From CALOCN01 sp942491735 (GTDB lineage: Bacteria; Eisenbacteria; RBG-16-71-46; JABDJR01): DNA of 64,000 nt. Below are positions 53,111 through 61,933 of the stretch, piece after piece. A model generated the notes under the pieces. That model made no database searches and was not told the DNA's origin. It was given only the letters and a program-made list of their open reading frames with translations. The position numbers were made by a program, and so were the translations under genes. Where the stretch lies: positions 124,001 through 188,000 of the forward strand of contig CALOCN010000014.1 of the NCBI GenBank assembly GCA_942491735.1, read 5' to 3'. Position 1 is the first letter of the stretch, and every line of letters starts with the position of its first letter.

Positions 53111-54633
53111 GTGCCGTCCCGTCCCGCGTTCTCAGCGAGTTCCGGCTGAACGGAACGCCAAGTCAAACCCTCCCGATCTCGGAATGCACTGACGCAGAGA
53201 GAACTGTTCTCGGAAGCTGCCTCGTTGATACAAAGAGCCTTGCCACGTGCTGCGAGAGGCTTCGATCAGAGCACTTCGCAACCGCCAAGCACAGAACTCT
53301 GTTCGGCGATATCCACACCCGATGGCAACAGGGTAGGCCAGTCGACATCAATTGGGTCGCCGACGACCTACGACGCCAAGGCCGCCTTGACCACGTGGGA
53401 GGTGCGACATACATCGCGAGTCTCTTGGATGCTGGGTTTCCGGGGGTGTCGGTGGAGACATCTATTGATCTGATGATTCAAAACTGGCAGTCCCGCATGC
53501 TCCAGGGTCTAGGTCTCGTTCTGGGCGAGCGTGCGGCCACCGAATCTCCAGAGCTTCTGATTAGTCGCATGCAGGAACACTTGTCCGCCCTCTCAACGAC
53601 GGCCCGATCTGGGAATCCGTTTCTAGCGGGGGACTCGAGCGTCGCCGGCCTTGCGAACGCCACTCTCGAGTCACCCCCTAGCATTGTGGATCGGCTGGTC
53701 TATCCAAGAGGTTGCACCCTTCTGGTAGGTGAGGCGGGTGTGGGAAAATCCACAGCGAGCTTTCAATTGGCGAAGGCGATTGCCTTAGGAGAGAAGTGCT
53801 TTGGATTGGCAACAAAGCAGTCCCGAGTCGGGGTTGTCTCCCTGGAGATGCCAGCGGATCAGTGCTGGAACCGATTGGGTACAATTGCGGGCGACGATGG
53901 AGACCGGGACTGGATGCACGATGTGTTCCTGCGCGCGCCCCAGTATCCGACTGATTTTCCCTCTCGGTTAGACATCACGTCCAAGTCCACGCAACAAAAC
54001 ATCATCGAATGGGTGCGGTTGCACAAGATCCAGTGCGTGATCCTGGACCCGCTGAATCACCTCCACGAGCTGAATGAGAATGACACTCAGGAAATGACGG
54101 CCGTGACGGCGGGCTTTGATGCGATTAAGGACGCCACGGGAGCGGCGCTGATAGTGATTCATCATCCGGCCAAGGGGCATGGAGGCGGCAAGCAGCGCTC
54201 GCGTGGGTCCAGTGTTCTCTACAGCTATGTCGATGCAGAGGTGAGTCTCAGCGCCAAGGCCCAGGCCCTTCGCATGGAGTGGTCCAAGCTGCGGTACGAC
54301 GCCTGCCCGCAGGCAATCACGTTGACCATGGGAACCGACGGGTTACTTCGTGTACGTGCCGCTACAAGTGCGCCTAGTCGAACGGTTGCTCGCCGCGAAA
54401 GGGAACTGACTCTCCTCAGGGCGCACCCCGGTCCAGTGTTGCTTAAGGACTTGTGTGACGCCCTGAAGGAGGCTGGGAACGGGGCGGCGGCATCCACGGT
54501 CAGCGCGGATCTGAAGAAGCATCAAGAGGATGGGACTGTCCGTCATCACCTAGGTGGGTTCTACGAGGCCATTCGGCCCTCTGAATCCCGAATGAAACCC
54601 GAACCGAATGTGGAAGGCAATGGAGCGGAGTGA
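53107..54633 (+). CDS. DnaB-N / RecA-like replicative ATPase (phage RepA or helicase type)
   Basis: 508 residues from the GTG at 53107. The N-terminal ~110 residues are a DnaB N-domain (DAERTVLGSCLVDTKSLATC, DINWVADDLRRQGRLDHVGG). A RecA-like ATPase follows with Walker A GEAGVGKSTASFQLAKA, VVSLEMPADQCW, Walker B VILDPLNHLHEL and IVIHHPAKGHGGG. The C-terminus looks like a winged helix (LKDLCDALKEAGNGAAAST). The ATPase is closer to the AAA_25/RepA type than to hexameric DnaB. It probably helps replicate the phage-like element. Confidence 0.85.
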   Translation: MSAVPSRVLSEFRLNGTPSQTLPISECTDAERTVLGSCLVDTKSLATCCERLRSEHFATAKHRTLFGDIHTRWQQGRPVDINWVADDLRRQGRLDHVGGATYIASLLDAGFPGVSVETSIDLMIQNWQSRMLQGLGLVLGERAATESPELLISRMQEHLSALSTTARSGNPFLAGDSSVAGLANATLESPPSIVDRLVYPRGCTLLVGEAGVGKSTASFQLAKAIALGEKCFGLATKQSRVGVVSLEMPADQCWNRLGTIAGDDGDRDWMHDVFLRAPQYPTDFPSRLDITSKSTQQNIIEWVRLHKIQCVILDPLNHLHELNENDTQEMTAVTAGFDAIKDATGAALIVIHHPAKGHGGGKQRSRGSSVLYSYVDAEVSLSAKAQALRMEWSKLRYDACPQAITLTMGTDGLLRVRAATSAPSRTVARRERELTLLRAHPGPVLLKDLCDALKEAGNGAAASTVSADLKKHQEDGTVRHHLGGFYEAIRPSESRMKPEPNVEGNGAE

Positions 54634-54682
54634 GTTAGCTCAGATTGCGATATTCGGGGCCATTCGGGCCGAATGCGTTCGG

Positions 54683-54715
54683 TTCGGCTCTCCCCCCCCT
54701 AAGGGGGGAGCCGAA
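54683..54715. terminator. Strong hairpin between convergent genes
   Basis: TTCGGCTCTCCCCCC pairs with GGGGGGAGCCGAA around a short CCTAA loop, between the helicase gene and the convergent basic-protein gene. No T-tract follows on either strand, so it could act as a bidirectional barrier or a processing site. Confidence 0.55.
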
Positions 54716-54786
54716 TACGAACGAACGCCCCGAACGACCGAACGGCCCCTCGGGATGAGAGGCCGTCGGCGAGTGTGGCTGCGGAG

Positions 54787-55140
54787 CTACACCTCAATCG
54801 CCTCCACGATCTGGGTCACTGCTGCAAGGTCTCGCTTCGCTGCGGCCCGTGCGAGCGCCCGGACGAACTTGCTGGCCTTCGCCGGTCCGGCGGCCTTGTG
54901 GATGGCTTCGCGTTCCTCGGGTGTGAGGCGGAAGGCGAACACCACCAATTCTTCCTTCGGGGCCTTGGTGGCCTTGGTCTTTGCGGGGGCCTGGGTCGCG
55001 CCCTTGGCGTCCTGTGCGCCGGTTCCAACCTCCTTGGCGTTGGGCTTCCCCTGTGCGCCTCCGGTGGGCGCAGGCCTGCCCGTCTTGGCCCGTGAGGCGG
55101 CCTGTTTCGCGGTCTTCTTCGTTGTGTTCGTCTTCGGCAT
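54787..55140 (-). CDS. Small basic protein with histone-H1-like tail and RHH-like C-terminus
   Basis: 117 residues, on the opposite strand to the surrounding phage-like genes. The N-terminal ~65 residues are Lys/Ala/Pro/Thr-rich (MPKTNTTKKTAKQAASRAKT, KTKATKAPKEE), like histone H1 tails. The C-terminal part (VVFAFRLTPEEREAIHKAAG, SKFVRALARAAAKRD) looks like a ribbon-helix-helix or antitoxin-type DNA-binding unit. A nucleoid or repressor role is likely but inferred. Its start and that of the methylase gene are divergent, 81 bases apart. Confidence 0.7.
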   Translation of the reverse strand: MPKTNTTKKTAKQAASRAKTGRPAPTGGAQGKPNAKEVGTGAQDAKGATQAPAKTKATKAPKEELVVFAFRLTPEEREAIHKAAGPAKASKFVRALARAAAKRDLAAVTQIVEAIEV

Positions 55141-55220
55141 GCTGACTCCTTTGCGTGGGTCCCGGGTCCATTCCCGGGATTACAAGGAGTGCGCTGCACG
55201 GGAAAGGAATCAAGCGAAAG

Positions 55221-56294
55221 ATGCCTAGAACCACCCGCAAGCTGGCCATGTGGCGCGGACTTCCCTCGTATCTCGGTGGAAAGCGCCGACTGTGCCCGAT
55301 GATCTTCCGAGAGATCGACCGGTTGGTCCCACGACGCCACTGGGGCGACATGACGTTCCTCGATGGGTTCTTGGGTGGGGGATCGGTGAGTCTCTTCGCC
55401 AAAGCGCAAGGGTTCCGCGTAGTGGCCACGGATATCGCCGCCCGGTCCATGGCGGTGGGTGAGGCGCTCATTGCCAACAGTCGCGTCCGGTTGCGCCGTG
55501 AGGACGTTCTACGCCTGGCCCATGACCGTGGAGAGGCCCCTGGACCTGTAGAGCAGGGCTACGTTCCCAGCACCTTTACGCGTGAACAGGCCCGGTTCCT
55601 GGATCGCAGCCTTGAGCTTGCAGCCCAGACCGCGGACCGGGCCTTGTCCGCGTTGTACCGCCTGCTGGCAATCAAGGTTGCGTTGCTGGCCCACCCCATG
55701 AGCCAAGTCCGCAGCGGGACCATCCACCGATTGGAGTCGGGCGAGTACGAGTCCATCACCGAATCCTGCTTGTACCACTACGTCGATGGGATGCGGCTGA
55801 CCCGACCGGGAAAGCTGTGGGAGTTGGCCCAGCACATCAACGCGGGGGTGTTCCAGGGCGATGGCACGGTCATCCAGCGCAGTGTCCTGGAAATCCTCCC
55901 GGACATCCAAGCCGATGTGGCGTACTTCGACCCGCCGTATCCCGGGGTGATGAGCTACGAGAAGGAGTACCGCGTCCTCGACGAGATTCTGGAAGGGTCT
56001 TCCAAGCCCACGAGCCCGTTCACGGCGAAGGATGGGGCGTCGATGATCGACGGCCTCTTCGAGCGGGCGCAGCACATCCCGATCTGGCTGCTGAGCCTGG
56101 GGAACGCAGTGGTGGGCATCGACGAGTTGGAAGCCAAGATGGCCAAACTGGGCCGGGAGACCAAGGCCATCGAGATCGCGTATCAGCATCTGCCGGCTGT
56201 CGCCACGAGCGAGAAAAAGGCCACGAACAAGGAGTTCCTGGTTGTGGGCTGGGATGAGGCCCAGGTCACGGAGCGACGAAAGGAAAGCGCATGA
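55221..56294 (+). CDS. D12-class DNA adenine N6-methyltransferase
   Basis: 357 residues from the ATG at 55221. Motif I is FLDGFLGGGSVSLFAKAQG preceded by the LPSYLGGKRRL opening. Motif IV is ADVAYFDPPYPGVMSYEKEY, with DPPY. This is the Dam/D12 order (motif I before IV). It transfers methyl from SAM to adenine N6 in a short DNA site; specificity is not readable. Orphan methylases are common in phages as protection against host restriction. Coupled to the next gene by an ATGA overlap. Confidence 0.93.
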   Translation: MPRTTRKLAMWRGLPSYLGGKRRLCPMIFREIDRLVPRRHWGDMTFLDGFLGGGSVSLFAKAQGFRVVATDIAARSMAVGEALIANSRVRLRREDVLRLAHDRGEAPGPVEQGYVPSTFTREQARFLDRSLELAAQTADRALSALYRLLAIKVALLAHPMSQVRSGTIHRLESGEYESITESCLYHYVDGMRLTRPGKLWELAQHINAGVFQGDGTVIQRSVLEILPDIQADVAYFDPPYPGVMSYEKEYRVLDEILEGSSKPTSPFTAKDGASMIDGLFERAQHIPIWLLSLGNAVVGIDELEAKMAKLGRETKAIEIAYQHLPAVATSEKKATNKEFLVVGWDEAQVTERRKESA

Positions 56295-56626
56295 ACTCGG
56301 CACAGAATGCTCCGCAGCACACCCAGAGTGCGCGTGGGAGCCATATTCAGATCAAAGTCCCTTCCCAGGACCCAATGCCCGCAGACGGGGAGATTGATCC
56401 GGGAAACGCTCCTGGAGACGGTTTCGCTCCGTTGCGGGATTGCCCTGCGGGTAAGCGGGACCGCTATGCGGCCACCGCCGCGAAGGCGCACGAGCCGTTC
56501 AAGGCGGTGAAGCTAAAGTGCTTGGACTGTTCGGGGTGGGACTACCCGGAAGCGAAGCAGTGCACTATCCGGCACTGCGCCCTGTGGAAGCTCAACAAGC
56601 GTGTGTTCAAGGGAGGCCCATCGTGA
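56291..56626 (+). CDS. Cys-rich phage-type hypothetical protein
   Basis: 111 residues; the ATG overlaps the methylase stop. The N-terminal half is low complexity. The C-terminal half carries a probable zinc site VKLKCLDCSGWDYPEAKQC followed by TIRHCALWKLNKR (CxxC...CxxxxC). This small domain recurs in phage genomes near replication or packaging genes. Function unknown. Ends in a GTGA overlap with the ParB-like gene. Confidence 0.75.
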   Translation: MNSAQNAPQHTQSARGSHIQIKVPSQDPMPADGEIDPGNAPGDGFAPLRDCPAGKRDRYAATAAKAHEPFKAVKLKCLDCSGWDYPEAKQCTIRHCALWKLNKRVFKGGPS

Positions 56627-57258
56627 AGGAGATCTTGGATATCCGTCTCACCGACCTCATCCCACACCCGCTCAACAGCAACGTGATGCCGGTTGACCTC
56701 CGGGACAAGCTCAAGGCCCACATTCGCAGGACGGGCAACTATCCCCACGTCATCGTCCGCCGGGACGGGGCGCGGTATCAGATCCTGGACGGGCACCACC
56801 GGGTGGCGATCCTGAAGGACCTGGGCCACGAGACCGCCCGATGTGACGTGTGGGAGGTAGATGACCGGGAGGCGAAGCTCCTCTTGGCTACCCTGAACCG
56901 CCTCGAAGGCCAGGATCAGCCGATCCGCCGGGCGCAGCTTCTCCATGAACTCCTGGGCGAGATGTCCACCGGCGACTTGGCCGGACTCCTCCCGGAGACG
57001 GAGCAGCAGATCGAGGATCTGCATGCGCTGCTGGAGTTCCCCGCGGAGGAGATCGCCGCGATGCTGGACGCCGAGGCCGAGGAAGCCGAACGCGTACTCC
57101 CTCGGGTCATGAGCTTCGTGGTGACCCCCGAGCAGGAAGATCGCATCCAACGAGCGGTGGAGCTGGCGTCGGATGGGACAGAGGGTCGTGATCGCAAGGC
57201 ACGCGGGTTGGCAAACCTCGCTCAGACGTTCCTCGAGGGCCTGGATGAGGCGAGTTGA
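56623..57258 (+). CDS. ParB/Srx-domain protein
   Basis: 211 residues from the GTG at 56623. A ParB N-terminal-like nuclease/CTPase domain covers residues 1-90: DIRLTDLIPHPLNSNVMPVD, VIVRRDGARYQILDGHHRVA, ILKDLGHETARCDVW. An acidic helical C-terminus (EEIAAMLDAEAEEAERVLPRV) follows. The GHHR motif is the family signature. In phages such proteins sit upstream of terminase genes and may guide partition, methylation or packaging. No ParA partner is seen. Confidence 0.85.
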   Translation: MKEILDIRLTDLIPHPLNSNVMPVDLRDKLKAHIRRTGNYPHVIVRRDGARYQILDGHHRVAILKDLGHETARCDVWEVDDREAKLLLATLNRLEGQDQPIRRAQLLHELLGEMSTGDLAGLLPETEQQIEDLHALLEFPAEEIAAMLDAEAEEAERVLPRVMSFVVTPEQEDRIQRAVELASDGTEGRDRKARGLANLAQTFLEGLDEAS

Positions 57259-57311
57259 AGGCTTGAACCCCACGCGACGCGAATGCCTCCTTTCCGTAGG
57301 AGGTAACTACC

Positions 57312-57446
57312 ATGGCTGAGTTCCACGAGACCCGGATGGGTCAGAAGTACTACGAGTCCACGATCCCCAAGCTGGTCGAGGAGCTGAAGCGGCTGAACCA
57401 GCTGCTAGAGGCTCTGGTCCAGGTGATGAAGGAGCGGTCCGACTGA
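57312..57446 (+). CDS. Small coiled-coil protein (44 residues)
   Basis: The ATG at 57312 has one of the best ribosome sites in the window (TAGGAGGTAACTACC). The product is MAEFHETRMGQKYYESTIPK plus a leucine-rich helix (VEELKRLNQLLEALVQVMKE). Its stop overlaps the putative CTG start of the terminase small subunit. Probably a phage accessory protein; function unknown. Confidence 0.65.
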   Translation: MAEFHETRMGQKYYESTIPKLVEELKRLNQLLEALVQVMKERSD

Positions 57447-57985
57447 CGAAACGGAAGCCCTCAAAACGGGAAGAGGCCCGAAGGCTGTTTCTCGCGGGGG
57501 AGATGGATACCAACGTAGAGATCGCCCAACAGCTCGGCGTCAAGGCGCACACGGTGGGCCGGTGGCGGAAGGACGAGGACTGGGATGGGACCCGGTTGAA
57601 GATTGATCGTCGGGCGGGGGAGTTGTTCGTTGAGAAGATCGCCACGGATCGGACCAACCTTAACGTGCTGCACTTCCGATGCTGGGAGCTGATCATGACT
57701 CGGCTCATGGAGGACATCCGGCGCCACCCCCAAGCGGATCTCAAGGACATCGTCCAGGCAGCCGGGGTGGTGGAGAAGGCGCAGAAGGGTCAACGCCTGG
57801 CCAAGGGGCTCTCCGCGACCGGGGAGACAGAGGAACAGATCCGCGCCGAGTCCGAAGCAGAGGTTCGGTCCCTCATTGATGCGTTCACGGAGGCGGTGCA
57901 GGAGAACATCGGGGATGAGGTGGCCCGGGACCGGATTCGGTTTGCGGTGGAGCGGGCGCTCCAGGAGGAAGGCGATGTCGCGTAA
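57443..57985 (+). CDS. Phage terminase small subunit-like protein
   Basis: 180 residues if started at the CTG at 57443, which overlaps the preceding stop and has AAGGAG eight bases upstream. The first ATG (57503) would remove half of the HTH. The N-terminal HTH is SKREEARRLFLAGEMDTNV, EIAQQLGVKAHTVGRWRKDE. The rest is helical, ending in an acidic stretch (FTEAVQENIGDEVARDRI). Position directly before the large subunit supports the call. The small subunit recognises packaging sites on phage DNA. Confidence 0.72.
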   Translation: MTKRKPSKREEARRLFLAGEMDTNVEIAQQLGVKAHTVGRWRKDEDWDGTRLKIDRRAGELFVEKIATDRTNLNVLHFRCWELIMTRLMEDIRRHPQADLKDIVQAAGVVEKAQKGQRLAKGLSATGETEEQIRAESEAEVRSLIDAFTEAVQENIGDEVARDRIRFAVERALQEEGDVA

Positions 57986-59585
57986 CTCACGGGCCTATCT
58001 CCGCAAGCGGATGCGGGAGTTGGCCTCTCCCGCCGTGCGAGCGGTGACCGAACCCTTGGCCCTTTGGTCTCTACGCCGCATTCGGTTGGATGGCCGCCCC
58101 TTCACCTTGGCCGGTCACGAGTACCTGCGAGCCATCTACGACGACACAGCGCAGCACATCGTGCTCTCCAAAGCGGCTCAAATTGGGGGGACCTCCTGGG
58201 CAATCCTCCGGTCCATCTTTGCCTGCATCCAGGGCCTGAACGTCATGTACTACTTCCCGACCCGCACCGACGTGCTCGACTTCTCCAGGAGTCGCGTGGG
58301 TCCGTTCCTGGAGGATAACCCCTTCCTGGCCGAGCAAATGAGCGACACGGACACGGTGGGGTTGAAGCGGATCGGGGCGGCTCATCTGTATCTCCGGGGG
58401 ATGCAGTCCAAGGTCGGGATGAAGTCAGTTCCGGCGGACATGATCGTGTTTGACGAACTCGATGAAGCCACCCCGGACGCTCGTGCGATGGCGATGGAGC
58501 GGATCGCCCACTCGGACTACAAGCGGATCATCGAGCTATCCAACCCCAGCCTCCCTGGGTACGGCATCGATACCCAGTTCGAGAAGTCGGACCAACGACA
58601 CTGGACGCTCAAGTGCGACGGGTGTGGGACCTGGACCTGCCTGGAGCGGGCGTTCCCCGATCGGTTGGGTCTGGAGGTGAAGGTCATCCAAGAGCGGGAC
58701 GGCGTGTTCTACAGGGCATGTCCCAAGTGCGGCGGGGAACTCGATCCGGAGCGGGGCGAGTGGGTGCCGGACTACCCAGATCGGAAGATCCACGGCTACC
58801 GGGTCTCGCAGTTGTTCAGCTCCAAGGTGGACCCGGGGGAGATCCTGGAGGAGTACCGGGCAACGCGGTTCCCGGAACGGTTCTACAACCTGAAGATCGG
58901 CGTTCCCTGGGCGGACCTGTCCAACCGAGTGGACATCGCAACGGTGCTGGCTTGCTGCCGGACCGGGGATGCTCCGGCCCGAGGGGTCCACGTCATGGGG
59001 GTGGACACGGGCAAGGGTCTTCATGCGGTCATTCTGCGCACGAACAGCCAGAAGCGATCCCGGCTTCCGGCCCACGTGGTACACATCGAGGAGTGCCGCT
59101 CGTTCGAGGAATTACCCGCCTTGATGGAGCGGTTCCGAGTGGGGACCTGCGTGATCGACGGGCTCCCGGAGACGCATGCGACGCGAGACCTAGCTCAGGC
59201 CCAGCGTCGGCGCCGGCGATGGGTGTTCCTTTGCTTCTTCGTTGAGAGTCAGCGCGGCCAAGGGCGCTGGGACCCGCGGGACCTGAGTGTGAAGATCAAC
59301 CGCACGGATGCTTTGGACGCCTCCCGGACGGTGATCCGGGAGCGGGAGATCACGCTTCCCCCGCCGTCGCCGACGGTTCGAGAGTTCGCAGAGCACTTGG
59401 CCCGTGATGCGAAGCAGCTGATCGAGGACGAGGAGACCGGGGCGCTAAAGTACAAGTACGTGAAGGCGTCCGGCCCGAATCACTACTCCTTGGCGCTGAC
59501 CTACGCGGTGATGGCCTTGGAAAAGGCACGGACGCCGGGCGGGCGGTCACCCGTAGACATTCTGGCCAACATGCCGGCACCATGA
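57975..59585 (+). CDS. terL: Phage terminase large subunit (GpA type)
   Basis: 536 residues from the ATG at 57975 (GGAGGA upstream, eleven-base overlap with the small subunit). ATPase part: IVLSKAAQIGGTSWAI stands in for Walker A, VPADMIVFDELDEATPDARA is Walker B. A zinc-like CDGCGTWTCLE...CPKCGGEL insert is typical of GpA terminases. The nuclease part begins VHVMGVDTGKGLHAVI with its catalytic Asp and has FRVGTCVIDGLPET. It cuts and pumps phage DNA into capsids. No portal gene follows, so the packaging module is truncated here. Confidence 0.92.
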   Translation: MSRNSRAYLRKRMRELASPAVRAVTEPLALWSLRRIRLDGRPFTLAGHEYLRAIYDDTAQHIVLSKAAQIGGTSWAILRSIFACIQGLNVMYYFPTRTDVLDFSRSRVGPFLEDNPFLAEQMSDTDTVGLKRIGAAHLYLRGMQSKVGMKSVPADMIVFDELDEATPDARAMAMERIAHSDYKRIIELSNPSLPGYGIDTQFEKSDQRHWTLKCDGCGTWTCLERAFPDRLGLEVKVIQERDGVFYRACPKCGGELDPERGEWVPDYPDRKIHGYRVSQLFSSKVDPGEILEEYRATRFPERFYNLKIGVPWADLSNRVDIATVLACCRTGDAPARGVHVMGVDTGKGLHAVILRTNSQKRSRLPAHVVHIEECRSFEELPALMERFRVGTCVIDGLPETHATRDLAQAQRRRRRWVFLCFFVESQRGQGRWDPRDLSVKINRTDALDASRTVIREREITLPPPSPTVREFAEHLARDAKQLIEDEETGALKYKYVKASGPNHYSLALTYAVMALEKARTPGGRSPVDILANMPAP

Positions 59586-59751
59586 AGGGGCGAGATTCAA
59601 TAGCCCCAGATGGCACCATCTGATGGAAGTGAGATATTCTTGAGGCCGAATCTCGGCGGTCCCAACCGACATCCGAAGCGTTTGGGGTACGCCGGAATAT
59701 CAATGTATTGTTGCAGCCGACCGCTTCGATAGGCGGAATAGAGGTGGCCAA

Positions 59752-60534
59752 GTGAGGGAATGGACCAAGGCTGCTGGCTTGGAGCGGCTGGACCGATTGA
59801 TAGACGGTGTGGCCAATCTTAGGGTCTCAACAAGATACTCAAGCGAGCACACGCGGTGGCTAACTGGTTGTCTCGGGTTCCTTGAAGAGGTGTTCGGGCC
59901 TTCATCCCGGTTTTACCTGAGCCTCGCCAATCTCAATTGGCACGATGGAGGAAGCTTCGTTGTCAGGGGGTGGGACCCGCAATCGGAGGTCGATAGGCAT
60001 CATCATAAGGCCTACCTCAAGGCACTTGAATCCGCTATGGGTCTGCTGCTCGCAGCCCGGGACGAACTTGAAGATCATGAGGATGTGTCTGACGTCTACA
60101 AAGGAAGGGACTCCGCCACCGAATCCAGTCAGATCATGCGGATCCAGTCGCTCGCCGAGCGACAGTGGAGAAAGACGGTTCGGGGCACACCCGAGAATGA
60201 GAAGGAGGTTCAGGAGGCTTTCGAGAACCTACTGCTTGGCGCGGATATCGACTTTTCAAGAGAAGGTGAATCGATTGAGTATTCATCAAAGACCTACAGA
60301 CCAGACTTTACGTTTGCCCAACTGGAATTGGCGGTAGAAATCAAGTTTTGCAAGCGCAGTGAGCGGGAAAAGGAGATGATTGCCGAGATCAACGACGATA
60401 TTCTCGCCTATCGTCAAAGATTCAGAAACCTACTGTTTCTTGTTTATGATCTTGGATTCATTCGAGATGTCGATGCGTTTGGTGGACACCTTGAAGCGCA
60501 TGATGGTGTGCTGGTGCGCGTGATAAAGCACTAG
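59752..60534 (+). CDS. Putative PD-(D/E)XK nuclease-family protein
   Basis: 260 residues from the GTG at 59752 (GAGGTGG upstream). The N-terminal ~150 residues are helical and unassigned. The C-terminus has the restriction-endonuclease-like core YSSKTYRPDFTFAQLELAVE followed by IKFCKR, matching D...ExK, and a downstream helix (REKEMIAEINDDILAYRQRF). Such standalone proteins are frequent in defence islands and phage cargo. It lies right after the terminase and is less GC-rich than the phage genes, suggesting cargo. Confidence 0.68.
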   Translation: MREWTKAAGLERLDRLIDGVANLRVSTRYSSEHTRWLTGCLGFLEEVFGPSSRFYLSLANLNWHDGGSFVVRGWDPQSEVDRHHHKAYLKALESAMGLLLAARDELEDHEDVSDVYKGRDSATESSQIMRIQSLAERQWRKTVRGTPENEKEVQEAFENLLLGADIDFSREGESIEYSSKTYRPDFTFAQLELAVEIKFCKRSEREKEMIAEINDDILAYRQRFRNLLFLVYDLGFIRDVDAFGGHLEAHDGVLVRVIKH

Positions 60535-60836
60535 CATGCTGCAAGAGTCCTTCTGCGGAGAACCGGAAACCCTGACCAGCAGATCGCGTCGACGGCTAGA
60601 CGGTACATGCAGTACTTCGGGATCAAGAGCGAGCGTCCAGGGTTCTAGGTAGGACCAATCCACGGAGGTGCTTCTGAAGGCCAAGAACGAGTACGGGCCC
60701 TGGAGAGACGGCGCGAGTGCTAAGGAAGACCATAGGGGTGACTCTGACCAAGGTTCTGAAGCGGCACGGCCTCAAGAAACGTTGAGTCGTACCGAGGGAG
60801 GGTAGCGGGCGCGCTGGGAGCCCGCGACACTAGCCG
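60535..60836. other. Intergenic region, no gene supported
   Basis: 302 bases. Short fragments in several frames look like decayed coding sequence, but none gives a continuous family match, and I cannot name a source. Confidence 0.4.
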
Positions 60837-61595
60837 ATGCGTGTCCACTTTAGGAAAGCACACTCCCTGACACGAAGCATTCTGAAGACATCATGCATTC
60901 CAAAGTATGAGAAGGAATTGGAAGCATTGTGGTTCGAGGTCGTTCAGATGACGAACGACCTCTATGTCTTACGAAAGTTCGTTGAGTTTCCAGCGGCTCT
61001 GCTTGGTGTCCCGGATCAGCCCCTGCTTCCGATCCTTGAGCGCGCACTCTTCACCTCGTCCGTCCTAGCACTCTCCCGATTGAGTGACGAAAGTAGGGGC
61101 GCGCTAACCCTCGCGAGGTTTCGCGAAACCCTCTTGAAGTGTGTACGCCATGAAGCATCAAGAGAAGAGCTTCGAAAGGTACTAGACAAACACGACTTCG
61201 ATAGCCGGCTGGGGAACTTAATCGGTCGCGTAAAGCATCTCCGCAACAACAAGCTGGCACACCTTGGCAGAGAGAACCTAGGCAGCCCTGAAGAGGTTTC
61301 AGTCACACTTCGCGAGGTCGAGGATGCGTGCAGCCTCGCGCAAGACCTTGTCCTGACCGTCTCTCTTGGACATGGCCGTGCATTTCACTATCCCGAGTAT
61401 AGTGACTTGATCAACCGCTCCGACCATCAGCCGGACATCGATGTCTTTCTAGAAGCGTTGGCTGGGACCGGGTCGGTTCTTAGAATGCCTGAGGAGCAGC
61501 CAGATCTTTGGGATTCCTACAGAGCGGAGCTGGACCCGAATCAGATCGAGCAGATCAACGCCTACCGTCTCCGCCTTGGGCTCCACGGTGTGTAG
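60837..61595 (+). CDS. HEPN-like (AbiU2-type) protein
   Basis: 252 residues from the ATG at 60837; a later start near 60951 is possible. A mostly helical protein whose key feature is VKHLRNNKLAHLGRE near residue 145, fitting the RX(4-6)H catalytic motif of HEPN ribonucleases and the AbiU2 family in particular. The preceding helix (LFTSSVLALSRLSDESRGAL) matches the second HEPN helix. AbiU2-like proteins are linked to abortive infection. No nucleotidyltransferase or antitoxin partner is adjacent, so the role is uncertain. Confidence 0.6.
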   Translation: MRVHFRKAHSLTRSILKTSCIPKYEKELEALWFEVVQMTNDLYVLRKFVEFPAALLGVPDQPLLPILERALFTSSVLALSRLSDESRGALTLARFRETLLKCVRHEASREELRKVLDKHDFDSRLGNLIGRVKHLRNNKLAHLGRENLGSPEEVSVTLREVEDACSLAQDLVLTVSLGHGRAFHYPEYSDLINRSDHQPDIDVFLEALAGTGSVLRMPEEQPDLWDSYRAELDPNQIEQINAYRLRLGLHGV

Positions 61596-61614
61596 AATCT
61601 TCGACTAGCAGCAG

Positions 61615-61870
61615 TGCTTTCGACAAGCTTCTGGTCGGACGGATTGGTGTACATCACGTTGGTCAGTGGGCCTACGTGTTGCGTAAACCGCTGGGCGAGG
61701 AACGCGACCACCACGCGTTCGTTACGGCGGTGTACCTGAGCGACAGAGGCGGGTACTCTGGCCGATCCAGCGCATTCTTGGCCTCTTGAAACACCCGGTT
61801 GGTTTGCCCACCAGGATCGAGCCTGCGGCTCGTAGAGTGCTCCCCAGGGCCATATTCTGACCGAACTCCC
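61615..61870 (-). pseudogene. Decayed second copy of the integrase C-terminus
   Basis: On the reverse strand, spread over two frames, are RVFQEAKNALDRPEYPPLSL, RYTAVTNAW and then AQRFTQHVGPLTNVMYTNPSD. They align with the intact integrase downstream (FRQAQEAARFDRMYPFHALRHTAVTN, AQRFARHVSPLTTIIYTHPSD). At least one frameshift and loss of the HALRH histidine make it non-functional. Confidence 0.7.
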
Positions 61871-61933
61871 GGAATGCGATGCCGAATCCGCATCCAGGAG
61901 AGATCGATCCCAGGAACGTCGATAATCGCCCTT

